Positions 9,981 to 21,900 of a stretch of DNA of 64,000 nucleotides are shown piece after piece. This DNA comes from Plectosphaerella cucumerina (taxonomy: Eukaryota; Ascomycota; Sordariomycetes; Glomerellales; Plectosphaerellaceae), in contig JAGPXD010000003.1 of the NCBI GenBank assembly GCA_020746995.1, positions 2,170,001-2,234,000 of the forward strand, given 5' to 3'. The notes beneath the pieces are model-generated. The model was not told where the DNA came from. It saw only the letters and a program-made list of their open reading frames with translations, and did no database searches. Both the position numbers and the translations under genes were made by a program. Within the stretch, counting starts at the first letter, position 1; the number at the start of each line of letters is the position of its first letter.

Positions 9981-11619
9981 TCATTGACCGCCAACCTCCT
10001 CTCCGATGTTCAGCTTCTTCACCTGAGCGGCCAGCCTCTTGGCCCTGTTCTGGGCGTCTCGCTGCGCCTTGGTCTGAGCAGCAAGTCGCTGCTCCTGGGT
10101 GCCGCTGTCCTCCGCAACCTCGGGCACCGGGGTACCCTTGGCCGAACCTCCAGTCTTCGGGGCATGTTCCGGCTCGTGCTCGGCGCCGGATTCCTCCAGC
10201 AGTTCCAGGTCGATGGAGAAGTGGTTCTCCTCAGCGATGCTCATATAACGCCAAGCCAGCCAGATGATCCGCCGGGGGTCCGTCGAGTCAACGCCGGCAT
10301 GGGCCCGACGCTTCGAAGTGAACCTGCTCTTCCAGAACTTCCACCGCTCGTGATGGATTCCGGGCTTGCCCGTGTAGCCGGGACCGCAGAAGATCTTGTG
10401 CTCGATGCAGGACGACTTGCTGGTGAGGCTGACGCCCTCGATGCCCAGGTGGCTGTGGACGTGCGTCGCGCAAAGGCAGATGAATCGAGCGGCGGCGATG
10501 AGCTCCTAGTCCTCGGGGCGCTCCTGCTCGATCGTCTGCTTCATGACAAAGACGGCAATGTTGGGCTCATCGAGGGCGCCCGTCTGGACGAGAATGCCCA
10601 GGAAAGCGATGAAGCTCAGGTATGCGTGCTTTGACTTGGGTGTGTCCTGGTATCTAGCATCACGGCGGTAGTCTGGATTGACATTAGTGACACGTCAAAA
10701 AGCATTGATTCAGGACCAACCTACCAAGTGAAATCATGTATAGGGAGTATGAGATGTCCTGGAAGGGGGCGAGGCTGTCAACGGCCTGATGTGCTCATGT
10801 CAGTTTGGGAGCTGGCGGGTGTTTGGGCAGTCAGACTAACCGTGTCAACAGGGAAATGGATGTGCCAGGCCCTCTGTATATCCCGAAGCAGTCTGGCCAG
10901 GACGTGAAGCACCGGCTGGTCATTGACCAGCTGAGGATTGGCCGCCATGTGTGCGAGCAGCTTGAGGAAGCGGTCGAGGCTCGACTTGGCAGGCATCGCC
11001 ATCAAGATTTCGTGGGCCGCGGGCACCGTCTCGTAAGGCTCGACCTCCATCATTCGACAGATGATCCTTATCGTCTCAACCAGGAACACGCCCTCCTTGG
11101 TGGAGCTTTCACTGCCGAGCTTCTTGAGGAGCCGCTTGACCTTCCACATCTGTTCTGGCCACGACGACAACTCGGTCGTCACCTCGCTGGGGTCGGTACT
11201 GGCCTCGGCGTGGGATTCGCTGATTAACTCGGTTTGGGCCTCGGTGGTTGACTCGACCTGGGCCTCGACTTGGGCCTCGGCTTCTGCAACTGCCTCAACC
11301 GACTCGACCACGGCTGCTTCGGGCGGTGCCGCTGCAGTCTCGGGACTGGGTTCGCGAGGAGCTTCAGGTGTCATCTCAGGAGTTCGAGGGGCTATCTGGA
11401 TTTGTTTCTTCTTCCGTAAACGGAGGATGTTGCAGTTGTCGGTACTCGACCCGCTGTTTGTTTTCAGTCGCTTTGTAGAGCGACGGGCAGCCGCAGGTTG
11501 GGGAGTCACCCCCATCTCATCTTCCGGCGAGGCCGGGCGCTTTTCTGTCGTCGCGTTAGTGGCGGCAAATCAAACGGATCTGAATAGGACTCACTCTGGC
11601 GCCTTGTTTTGGCGGGCAT
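9981..11619 (-). pseudogene. DUF3632-like gene interrupted by an in-frame TAG
   Basis: Four exons splice cleanly: 11595-11619 (MPAKTRRQ), 10841-11544, 10725-10785 and 9981-10672, with 50-55 bp introns. The frame closes exactly except for one TAG at 10506-10508, between VMKQTIEQERPED and ELIAAARFICLC. Without it the product would be about 493 residues. The second half, GPGYTGKPGIHHERWKFWKS, resembles the C-terminal part of fungal DUF3632 proteins; the N-terminus is basic and nuclear-targeting-like, then Glu/Ala-rich. The downstream half keeps protein-like composition, so the stop is recent, a sequencing error, or tolerated. CAG to TAG is a CpA to TpA change, the type made by RIP. If the stop is real, translation ends after about 318 residues. 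Family assignment is moderate. Confidence 0.65.
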
Positions 11620-12536
11620 CGTGAGTGCGGATTGCGGTGTTGTTGAGAAGGGAAAAGGGAAGAGGTGTGAGGATGCGGAAGGGTAGAAATGCCGGCAAAG
11701 GGTGGTAGGTGTTGATTTGAAGTGGAAGACTGCGGAAGGGTAATTGCCAGAAAATGCGACGCGCTGTGTCGTCCATGTTTATGCCTGGCAGAGCATTTGG
11801 TTGCTACCTGAACATTGAGCAGCAGGCAGGCCGACAGACTGCCACCACGCTTCAGTGGAGACATTCGAGGCAATTGCACGCCATGGCATCAGTCTTTCAA
11901 CTCCGAGTCCGCGCCGTGCGATGCCGCATGTGCCTGGTTGCTAACTGCATCATTCTGTCAACCTGAGTGGCTTCCTCGCACGTGCGTATTCACTGAGGCA
12001 AACCCAGCTGACCCGACAGAGAGCCCGGTTTGACTAAATGCATAGGCACTGACTGTAAATGTCCAAATACACACTGCGATAGAATACGCCCACACAACGT
12101 AAGAGTAGGACATCCGAGAAGGAATAGTCTAAACGACGCAGCAGTTCGATTGACGCAGCAGATGGGCAGACAGAGGAAGTCCCGCGACGTAGCGGGATGC
12201 CTTTGGACCTGCGATGATGTGTTCAAGCTGACGAGGGACGCAGCCGTGCTATTTGTCTGGAAATGTCGTTGATCTAGCATCGGAGTGGCTGGCGCCACTA
12301 TCGTCCGTGGCCAATCAAAATGACAGAATGGGGTCAATTAAATGGGTCCCACAGCCCCTTTCTGAAGATCACGAAGAGGCAAAATGCCGTGTATGTATTT
12401 CGGGTGTCGAAATCGACGAAAGAATTATGTACTCGGGTAAAAGAAACCCCCATCCACGCACAACTGTGGCATTCTCCAGCAGACGCCTTTTCCCGCTTGC
12501 GTCCCCGGTCACACGGCTTGGCTCGGAGCGACCACC
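11620..12536. other. Intergenic region
   Basis: Promoter of the DUF3632-like locus (minus strand, reading away from here) and the 3' flank of the pectate lyase gene. Only short random frames; no gene or RNA recognised. Confidence 0.5.
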
Positions 12537-13574
12537 TTACAGCTTCTGGCCGGCATTGGCAGGGACGGTCTTCGCGACGTTCGCGGAGCCAAGGAGGGAG
12601 ACCTTGTAGGGGAGCGAGGCAGATGTGAGAGTGCCCTTGGGAGCGGTGATAACGGCACCGTTCAGAGCGACGTCCTCAGAGACAGCGAAGCCAGTCTCCT
12701 TGGAATCGGCGAAGAAGATGGCGGGCTTGCCGGACGAGTTGATGTAGGCAGAGCTGCGGACCAGGACCTGAGCACCCATACGAGTGTTGACAGCGTTCAA
12801 GAGAATACCGTCCCAAAGCGTGTTGACGATGTCGACGGTGCCGAAGCGGACCAGAGGCTGCCTGGAGTTGATGTTCTTGTAGTATCCGTTGGCAATAGTT
12901 ACGTGCATCTTGCCCTTGTCCTCGCCGGCGTTGTTGTCGGAGTGGCCAATGAGGGAGCCCTTCCAGTGGTCGTGCATGTAGACGTTGGAAAGAGTGATCC
13001 AGTCGGATCCGTGGGAGATGTCGAGGAGACCGTCAAGGTCATCCTTGCCGGCGGACAGATCGCCAGAAAGGTCGCAGTGGTCAACCCAGACGTTGGTGAC
13101 CTCGTCGAGCGAGATAGCATCACCGTTCTTGGCGAGGACCTTGTCGATCTTCAGGTTGCGGATGATGATGTTGGAAACGCGGCGGACCTGCAGGCCGACA
13201 CCGGTGATGGCTTTGGCAGATATGTCAGCTTCAACTCTCTACGCGTACACCCAGGAGAGTAACTTACAGCTGCCCTTGGCACCGATGATGGTCTTGTCGT
13301 TGGTGCCAACGCGGACCTTGGCGTTGCCAGTGATCTTGCCATCGATGATGACAACAAGGGGCTCCTTGCGCTTAAGAGCGGTCTCGAGCTCAGCAACGGT
13401 CTTGACGGTGACAGTGGCGCCACCGGCACCACCCTTGGTGCCGCCGTTCTGGGTGCAGTAGCCAACAGTGCAAGCCTCGCTGGCCTGGCGCTTGATGATC
13501 TCGTGGGGCTGCTCGACGGGAGCGGCAACGGCGATGGTCGCCAGGACGGAGGTGAGGACGGCAGACAGCTTCAT
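12537..13574 (-). CDS. Secreted pectate lyase, polysaccharide lyase family 1
   Basis: Exons 13268-13574 and 12537-13210 join across a 57-bp intron (GTAAGT donor), restoring GAKGSSITGVGLQVRRVSN, for 326 residues. MKLSAVLTSVLATIAVAA is a signal peptide, followed by a short pro-part ending in KR (EIIKRQ). The PL1 right-handed beta-helix signatures are all visible: NIIIRNLKI, WVDHCDLSGD with calcium-binding Asp, KDDLDGLLDI, the WITLSNVYMHDHWKG strand, and RQPLVRFGT with the catalytic Arg. The enzyme cleaves de-esterified polygalacturonate in plant cell walls by beta-elimination, using calcium, and is typical of plant-associated fungi. The start at 13574 was chosen by the signal peptide. A long leader is implied by the TATA box at 13758. 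Confidence 0.95.
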
Positions 13575-13757
13575 GTTGACGGTTGGTTTCTGGTTGAGTA
13601 TAAGATTCTTGGGAAGGAGAGGTAATGAATGTGTGTATTTCTGAAAGGGAGGTGGACCAGCCGGGATTGTTGTGAAGAAGTGGTGGGGTGAAGGGTAATG
13701 GTCGTCGTGAAGAAGTGATGACTTGAAAACAGCAAAGACAACAGGGAGACGAGGTTC
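13575..13757 (-). other. 5' leader of the pectate lyase gene
   Basis: Pyrimidine-rich on the minus strand with TCTTCAC/CACCACTTC repeats, as in fungal 5' leaders, lying between the TATA box and the ATG. Confidence 0.4.
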
Positions 13758-13766
13758 CTTATATAC
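13758..13766 (-). promoter_or_regulatory. TATA box of the pectate lyase gene
   Basis: GTATATAAG on the minus strand, about 185 bp upstream of the ATG at 13574; predicts a leader of roughly 150 nt. Confidence 0.6.
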
Positions 13767-16700
13767 ACAGATGCTCCGGATGCCCCCTCCTCTTCTCTCT
13801 TCTCCTTGCTCGGCCAGGGTCAGCCGTTGCAAGCGCCCCCCATCTGATGAGGCCATCCAGGGCCGAGACGGGGCAACCTTGCCTCATTAGGCATGTCTGT
13901 GGATCATGTCAACAGAGATACGAGTCCGTTAAAGAAAGTGCGATCCATGAGCTTGATTCCCATAACACTAAAGCTTGTCTGCATTTGGGTGTAAGCTCGG
14001 GGAATGGCACCGACGAGGCCCCTGACCCATGCTCCACCGCCACCCAGAACAAGTCCGCTCCGAAGACCGACCACGACGAACCCGCCCCATTGGCGCGTCT
14101 GTGCCGGCCCCCCCTGGACGGTTGGTGGAAAATCCCTGTCATCAGGAGTTGATGTCGCTGGCAGGCCATCAGCAGGGTGGATGGTGGGATAGCTCATTGT
14201 TTGAGGTAGAGAGAGCTGATGGCACTGGGCTTTGACACCTTGAGATGAGCAGGGCCGGCAAGATCCGAGCTAGCAGTTCGATCGCCAGGGGTCCCGTTGC
14301 TTCGCTTCCATTGATCCCATCCCGTTGCCACCATCCATCCCATCCATCCCATCGCCTCCCGCGCCGGGACGGACATGGGACGGTGTCATGGAAGATTTCA
14401 GGCCGATGGCAGTCACGTCTTCCCTCGCTCCAGTCATTGACGGACAGGGCGCGCTCCGTGCCCGGCCGATCCTGACTCGATTTTCAAGGTCATGCTCGAT
14501 GTAGAATGTTTCTCTTGCCGCGGTGACGTGACGTGACATGACACCTCTTTGGGGAAGAGGGCTGCATATCACGAGGCGGCAAGGACAGAGTGATCTTCAT
14601 GGAGACATTCTTTCCACCAACTGGGACATCTCTCGATGCCGCCGGGAGCGTCCGTGGCTCGGAAAAGGTGCCGACAGCCACGGGTACCTGATCCCATGAT
14701 GATTTGGGTCTGGCGGGGTGCATGAGCCGCGTAACCCCGTGTTTTCCTGCCTGCCTAATGGAGCAGGTACTGCATTTTCCTGAGTCGAGACTCGCATTTG
14801 GAAGCCATCTCGAGATGCCGGGCATCCCCAGGCGATACCCCCTTGAACGGAGAAAATGTGTAAAAAAGCATTTTCCCACCTGACCGCCCACAGACACAGA
14901 GGCAATATTGATGGCAGGCCTCCCGAACAGGAGAGAGACAACGGGTCCCCACTTAATATTTTGGCCCCCAGGCCCAGCGATGGCAGTCGGGGGATGAGAC
15001 GCCAGGAAATGAGGTCTCGGTGGGCCGCCCTATTGTCGTTAGGCGGCCAGTGAACCGGTGTCCGCTAGTGGAGACGGAAAGCTGGGGGAGCACATGGATT
15101 CCCCCGCAAGACACCAGGATGTGTGCAAGCGGTCGGGGTGCGGCTGCAAGCTGCCGGCACTGGCGAAGGTGCGGTCCCGACGGAATAGGATCCACGAATC
15201 AGCGCGAATCTGGGGAGCGTCAAAGCAGGAGCCGGATGCCTCATGCCCGTCGCCCAATATGGCCTTGCTCTCTGGGTCAGTGCCAGTGAGTCGAATGAAC
15301 AGTGCTGCCGTCATTGTCGAGGAGGTCCTGGTGGCAGGTTGATTGCGCGCGACACAGGGAGATTAACCTTGGTTTCGGGAGCCCGCGCATCCCTGCCCAG
15401 CCGAGAAGGATGTTTATCGGACCCGGTTTTTGCGAAACGTTGAAGGGGTCCAGAGCGCCCCCGTCCTCCCATCCACTCTGCTGGGCTGGGCCGGACCACT
15501 GCGACGCTGCAACGACATTCCCAGGATGATGGCGGACACGAGGCCGCAAAACGTGCTCGCTCATTTCAGCCCCAGAGTGTTTCTCGGCGGACTGGCTGGC
15601 GGTCCTGAATCTCCGAGCAGCCCGCTCTACTTTGACCGACGACTCAATGCCCGTCATCTGCACCGTTAATGGCGCCAGATTTCATCATCTATGGAGGCAT
15701 TCGAGTTCATCACGGCGCCGCCGAATGGCCATGGACATACCGACGACTCCGGTCCGACCTGTCAGCCTCCGCTTCTTTCATCGACAGCACTCTGCTTCCG
15801 AGGAGGCCCGACTTGGAAGGCCCTTATGTTCATCCCCACAGATTTTACAAAGTCCCGGAGTACCTTAGGCAGCAGCGAGACCTTTCCCTCCGCTTTGCAG
15901 TCTCTGCTATCGTGGCGGTTAAGGGCCTCGCCCTCGTCCACCCAGTGACCGGACTCCTGCGGTGCATCAAAGCGATATCGAGACATCCATCGCAACATGG
16001 CGTTCGCCCTCTGGCAAATCGAATGGCGCGGACCTATGGGCGCAGGCATCGAGTGCTGAAGAACAGTGCGAAAACTCTGGTCGTCTCAGGGGCTGTCCAG
16101 GCAATGAAGAATCGCCGAGTCAGCCCGCCCAACCCTTGGACATGTTCTTCCGATGAACGAAGATTCGAGCTCCCTGGCTCAGCCGATCGAGGTCTTCAGC
16201 TTTGGCGCCATTGTGTGTTCGATCGCCTGCCTGCTAAGTATCACCCACCAGCTTGGCTTCGACGGCAAGCAACATCGCTTCCAGCTCGCACATTTCGGCC
16301 CTCGTCTCTCGCTGTAGTTGATACCCTGCGCCTTCCACGAGTCATTGATCGATCTTCTTGAGGGTATGCAAGCGGCCGAGGCATCATTCTGGGCTAGCAA
16401 TCTCTACCGCTCCAACTATTGTCGGCGCCACCTTACTCTCAAGGTCGAAGCCCTCGAGCATTGCCATCTCGAGGGGAGCTACTGAGCTTCAAGGGGCTCT
16501 CCCGTTGTTCTTCATGGAGTTCTACTTGGGACTACACCTGCCGTCAGACGCCACTGGTGCCTCGTCCTGCTCCACGTTCATTCGAGGGAGAAGTTCTCAC
16601 CGCTCCGCGGCAAGTGGCCGATCGTGGAGCAGTCCACGCGACTGCCACCGAGGACTACACCCCTTGCGCACAGGCACCTCCGATAGGCGGATTATTTCCC

Positions 16701-17774
16701 TTCACCAACTTCACAAAACCACACGTCACTTTTTACAGCATCACACGCGACGTATGGGCAGTTGTTGGGTAAGCAGCAGTCAACGACGGCATCGAGCTCC
16801 TCCCGAGACGTCCATGGCCCTAGAGCCTGACGCGCTGATCAGATGCCGCCAAGGTCAGCTCATCATGGTAGGCCAGACCCTCATGAGACTATGCCTGTTG
16901 TCATCTCGTCCACACGTACGCTTTCGGTACCTCCTTGAGGGCGGTACCTGATGCGAGACTAGCACACAACGATCTATGTGCTGTCAGTAGACGTCTTCCA
17001 TGCAAAGTCTTACCGACTTACAAGTAAACGCCACCTCAGCTTTTTCTGCCTGCCACATGCCTCCCTTGGCTAGGTTGGTACAACGAGTCAGCCCGCCACT
17101 GCCTCAGGTTCTTGTCCCAATTGATCACTTGCCCTCATAAGCGAGAAGCACAAAGCTGGTTGATGAGATCCAAAGCATGCCTGTGCCTGCATCCCCATCG
17201 AAATGCGGTACTTCTCGACACCTGTTTCTATAGATACAGACGTCTATTCCCTCATCATGCAAATTGAATGTTGTGAAACGGAAGAAGCGGCAGCACAAAT
17301 AGGCAGAAGTGTTTGGCAGCCTTGGGACAAGTAGCTCCATCTCACATTTGTGGCTGGTTTTCAATGTGCCTGGGGGCTTGTGTGAAAGAAGCAGTATACA
17401 CATGTCGCCCACGTTGGGCGCAGACGGTGATTAATCTGTGTGGCCGCCCCTTTTGCCTCAAACTTCGCCTCAAGCCTGAGGTGGGATAAGATGCCCTATG
17501 CAACCTAGGTGAGGTGGTCGATGATACCTGAGCGAGAATTTCGAAGTTCTCAAACCTTTGCAAAGCAGATGGTTCCTTCCCCATTTTACTCAACTTTTCA
17601 ACGCCAGAGTCGCTGGCATAAGTCCCGGTGACGGCGGACGCATGGGTGCGAGCAAGTCCACCTCACTTGAGATGGTCACCGCCTCACGATATCATGGCGG
17701 TCGTGGCTGGGAGGGCTTTTCGAGGTGGCATACAGCCACGATGCCACTCACAAATTGTTGACGCGAAGTAAAAT
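13767..17774. other. Four-kilobase region without a convincing gene
   Basis: Many short frames in all six frames, none with signal peptide, domain or plausible splicing. At about 14330-14350 there are CCATC-type short repeats. Around 15960-16485 (+) a few adjacent frames have protein-like stretches broken by stops and may be a decayed gene (see findings). Otherwise promoter-like and spacer DNA. Confidence 0.45.
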
Positions 17775-17784
17775 CATATAAAGG
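17775..17784 (+). promoter_or_regulatory. TATA box of the F-box gene
   Basis: CATATAAAGG. It lies only 7 bp before the ATG at 17791, so transcription should begin downstream of that ATG. This supports the start at 17890. Confidence 0.55.
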
Positions 17785-17889
17785 CGAGGAATGGCCCAAG
17801 AGATTCCAATGTTGCAACTTCTCGTGGTAAGTCTCTGCACGAAACACCTTGACATCAGGTCTTCACCACAAGATCGGAGTCGTCTCGCG

Positions 17890-18987
17890 ATGACGCTGCA
17901 ACCTTATATGAAGCTCCTGCGTGGGAACAGGGGCGTCACCAAGCCTCAAGACAACTCGCTCAGCCATTTTCTTGCACTCCCCGTCGATGTCGTGGCCCTC
18001 ATCATCTACCACCTTGGGACCTTTGACAGGTTTCGCCTGTCGCATACCTGCCGCAGCATGCGCGTGTTCTTCGGCGGCGACCAGTGGCGCACTTGCCTGG
18101 ATGACATCCAGAAACACGAACCTGTCAATTATGCGAAATTTGTGGACGACATGGTATTCTCAACCCCCGGCCTTTGGAAGTGCATGGAGTGCGGCGGGGT
18201 ACATCGCCTGGATCTCCACGTCTCGAACCCGACACCCAGCACGGATGGACAGGGCTCTCCTCGGGACTGCAAAGATGCCACAATCCAGTTTATCGAGACC
18301 GATAGTTACAGACAGATGCATGTCCAGCTGGCAGTCAACCTGCATCGTCTGAATCGCCGTTCCAAACTCGACAACATCAGCCAAGAATACCTCGAGAAGC
18401 TCATGGCTCCCGTCAGCAAGGAAATAGAGCCACTTCACCCCCAGACAACCACCGGTAGCTATCGACGTCGACACCGGGTCATCAAAGGTCGCTTTTACAT
18501 CAAAGAGACGGCCAGTTTTTCAACCAAATGGAGCCTCGTACCCACAAGCGCCCGAAAGGGCCGGGAACACCTGCACAACCTGTTCCTCGACGAGCCCTAT
18601 AACATCCGCATTTGCCAGCATCTCACGGTGGACAGTGGAGTTAAACAATCAGTCGCACACAAGCATGAAATGCATAGATTGAACGGGACCCCCTTCAACA
18701 CGGATCTAGAGCGCGCGATCGAGGAAATCCTGACCGTCGACTTTTCGGCAGGCGTCAGCATCTCCTGTCGGGAATGCCCAACGGACTGCGAGCTCATGTG
18801 CTCGGGCTTTCTCGGCGGCAAAGTGACGTTCCGGATCTGGAAGAATCTTGGGAAAGGGGAGCCAGGGATTGATATGCCGAGGTTGGCTCTTGATCATGCC
18901 ACAACGCCCCCGGGGGTGACATACGTTCCACATGGGCGGAAGAGCATTCGGCAGGCGTGGGAAGCTAGCTCCGGGAAGAAGAAATAA
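17890..18987 (+). CDS. F-box protein, unknown substrate
   Basis: A 365-residue single-exon frame. An F-box-like helix set lies near the N-terminus: FLALPVDVVALIIYHLGTFD then RFRLSHTCRSMRVFF. The rest has paired cysteines in CMECGGVH and in SCRECPTDC, which may bind metal, but no repeat domain is evident. F-box proteins bring substrates to SCF ubiquitin ligases; many fungal members with a divergent C-terminus are uncharacterised. The frame extends to an ATG at 17791, but a TATA box sits just before that ATG, and a GTAAGT at 17827 followed by CAAG at about 17872 looks like a leader intron. I therefore place the start at 17890. Confidence 0.8.
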   Translation: MTLQPYMKLLRGNRGVTKPQDNSLSHFLALPVDVVALIIYHLGTFDRFRLSHTCRSMRVFFGGDQWRTCLDDIQKHEPVNYAKFVDDMVFSTPGLWKCMECGGVHRLDLHVSNPTPSTDGQGSPRDCKDATIQFIETDSYRQMHVQLAVNLHRLNRRSKLDNISQEYLEKLMAPVSKEIEPLHPQTTTGSYRRRHRVIKGRFYIKETASFSTKWSLVPTSARKGREHLHNLFLDEPYNIRICQHLTVDSGVKQSVAHKHEMHRLNGTPFNTDLERAIEEILTVDFSAGVSISCRECPTDCELMCSGFLGGKVTFRIWKNLGKGEPGIDMPRLALDHATTPPGVTYVPHGRKSIRQAWEASSGKKK

Positions 18988-21900
18988 GCTGTCAAGTGTG
19001 GATTTGGGCGAGGAAGTAGGCGAGCAGACAAGACATGTAACAACTTCCTTTAATTTCATGTGTAGTCAAATGAACAACCTCGCCTCAACATGTTTGGGAT
19101 GGGCGGGAGCTTGACTTGCCCAAGTGTTAAGATCGATAAGCGACATATCAGGAGGGGTTCCTTCCGACCCTCTCCTACAGCATGGTCGTTTCTTCACATA
19201 TCGAGACAGTGATTCGTGAAACCTACCGCGTCGATTGTCTACTGGAACCGTGATTTGTCGGACCGAACGACGAGACAGCCACGAAAACCGCTAAGGAAGA
19301 CGGTTGGGAATCGAGAATCGACGTCATAGGGCGGGCGGAAGCAGGTCCCACATCAGCATCGCCCCAGGATTCAAGGACGGCATTAAGGAACGGGGCCGAC
19401 ACCTGGGGAGATCTTCGTCGCAGGCCGCGGGAAATGGCCTTCCAGACGGGCCATCGGCCTTCGCACAGAGATCGGACTTGGGCCGGGGTTCAGATGGGAT
19501 CGGCCCCCATTGAATCTGCTTCCAAGCTTCCCGAAGGCCCAGATCTATGAACTGTGATCGATGCGATCTCACTTCCCGACCCCTGATGGATCTCTGATTT
19601 CGCCAAGTCCACTCAGCACACACGGAATCACGCCCGATGCGGGGGCCCGGTATGGCCTGCCGTGCTCTTTTCTTGAAAAGGGGACATCTGAGACGCGCAC
19701 CATCTGCTCCGATGGACTGCTCCATCACCCTCGCTTCCGTCTTGGGGGGCGGGTTGGCGGAGAGAAACCTCCCGGCCGCAGGTAGATCGGCAGAAGCACG
19801 GCTGGAAGCAGAAATGGCATTCAAAAACCATGGGAATCTTGCGAAGGGACTGCAGAGGGGAGTGGTGTGTTCCGGCTCCGTCGCCACTGTCGACGCACGA
19901 ATGAAACGAGACAGCAAGACTTGTGACGGATGGATGTGGTCATCCCAAGGCCGAGGTCCCAGAGATGCGGGAGGGAAAACGTGGCGCGAGCTCTCTTTTG
20001 AGGGGCAGCTGTGGCTAGTGAGCGAGACAAGAAGGGGAAAAGTTCGAAAGCGGAGCTCGTGGTTGGACGGCGAAGCTGTTCGTCCTAAAACCTGCTGCCG
20101 GCCGTGAGCAAGTCTCGCGCATGTACCCAGCGGTCGTCGAGGTACTGCCGCTGCTGCTGGGTTCAGGTCACGGAAAGTTTGCTCCGCCAAAATGCTTGCC
20201 CGTGCACCCTTTCCACGATCCTCACGACGCTTGCTGGAGGCACTACTTCGCGATGGGAGTACGCTGGTCCCGATTCCAGCAGAAGAAAAGGACCGGGAAT
20301 CCTCCCTTCCAAAAATTGTCGGCGCGCGCGTCCGCTTCAGCTCTGGCGGCTGGGATCGCGTCCGGTGTTTCTCGGTCATGCATCCATCGATGCGATTGCG
20401 AGGTGCGAATTGCGATCGGGGCCGATGTGGTGGTGCTCTTGTGATGGGAAACTTGGCCTGTGAGACCGGGGTCAATCGAAACGTGCTCATCGTGCTGGCC
20501 ATGTGCTGTTTGGACCTTCGTCCAACCAAGACGCACAGTGCCCATCACATCGCTTTCCCTCCCCTCAACAGCAAACGAAAAGGCGTCGTCCCAGCTTGGT
20601 TGGATCGGGTTGAGCACCGGGCGTATTGACTGCCTGCACAAATCCTTAACCGTTCCCGCCTTGGTAAGACCTGAACTCTCCGGGGCAGCTTGCCGGGCAT
20701 CGTAGCGCCATGTGTCTCGGCTTGAAGCCGGCCTTTCGTCCCTTCGTTGAGGCTTCCGCCGTGCTTGGTGGAGGGTGTCTAACATTGAGCTGGCATTGGG
20801 TGCTCACTGCTTGCTGCTCGAATGGATGGTTCTGAACATGAGGTGGGTGGGTGGTGGACTGAACTCGAAAGATAGGGAAGCAATTCCAGCGACCCGCCGT
20901 CCGGCAAGGGTCTGATTGGAACTGATTGGAATTCCGGAGGGCATTCCGGTGGTTGGCCGGTACCCGGACAATCAGTCCAGGGAAACATGTGGGTTTTGAG
21001 ATGACTCTTGGGTGATATCCTGAGCCGACGTCCGATCAGTGTCACCGTGACGTGAGAAAGACCGACATATCTCGGGTGCCAGACGCGGGCGAACAATAGA
21101 ACCGGTCCCGTCGCCCATCGCGGATCCCCACACTGCCGCCGTCGTTGCGATGTCACAGCGCGGGTGCTTCAAGTAAGTTAAACACTGCCAATCTGACAAA
21201 GCCTTGACAGCATGCTGATCTGCTCCCCCTTGGGCGCACACCACGATCGGGGCCAGGGCGACCCGTTGCCCCCTAGACCCCTAGCGGCCACCCCCTGCCC
21301 CCCATAAGGCGGCAGAGAACTCACTGCCACCCCGATTCGCCACGCCGCTTGTTGGTGGGCATCGGAGCCGGCTTCATGTCGAGCTGAAGCCAGAGGCAAG
21401 AGGCGATGGGGGTGACGAAGCCCGGAGGGTCTCTCAGGAGCCACGATCGAGGAGGGCGATCCCCGTCGGCCGATACGCTGAGCTTGACTAGGACGGCCGG
21501 CCACACCTTGTCCCTTTTCGTGAACCCTGGCCCCGCAGATGCCTGCTGGTTGCAGGACCTTCCGTGTCGTGGGAACGAGGGGTTGGCAAGGGGACGTGCT
21601 CTGTGGATGGATGGGCCCGGCTTCTAGGCCCCCATGGCCACGGCCTGACCGCAAGCCCGAAGCCGACGGACGGTGGACCAAGGAACCTTCGCTGCGGATG
21701 GAGAGGGGAGGGGCCATTGGGGCCTTGAGAACACAGCCCGGTGGGCAAGTGGAACGAGGATTGAACAGACTGCTGGGTCGAAGCAAGCAGATGAGGTGCT
21801 TGTGCCGTCATCCATGGATATTGCCGTGTTGGTTTTTCTTCTGAGAAGCTGAGACGGGAGGTTCATGAAACTCGCCTAGGCCAGGGAGTTCCTGTTCGTG

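Noticed and set aside
17791..17889. Upstream ATG extending the F-box frame
   Set aside because: A TATA box lies 7 bp before it, so it should not be in the mRNA; a leader-intron-like GTAAGT follows.
19324..20529. 401-codon open frame on the minus strand
   Set aside because: Arg/Ser/Pro-rich, no domain, no splice or promoter support; expected by chance in GC-rich DNA where stops are rare.
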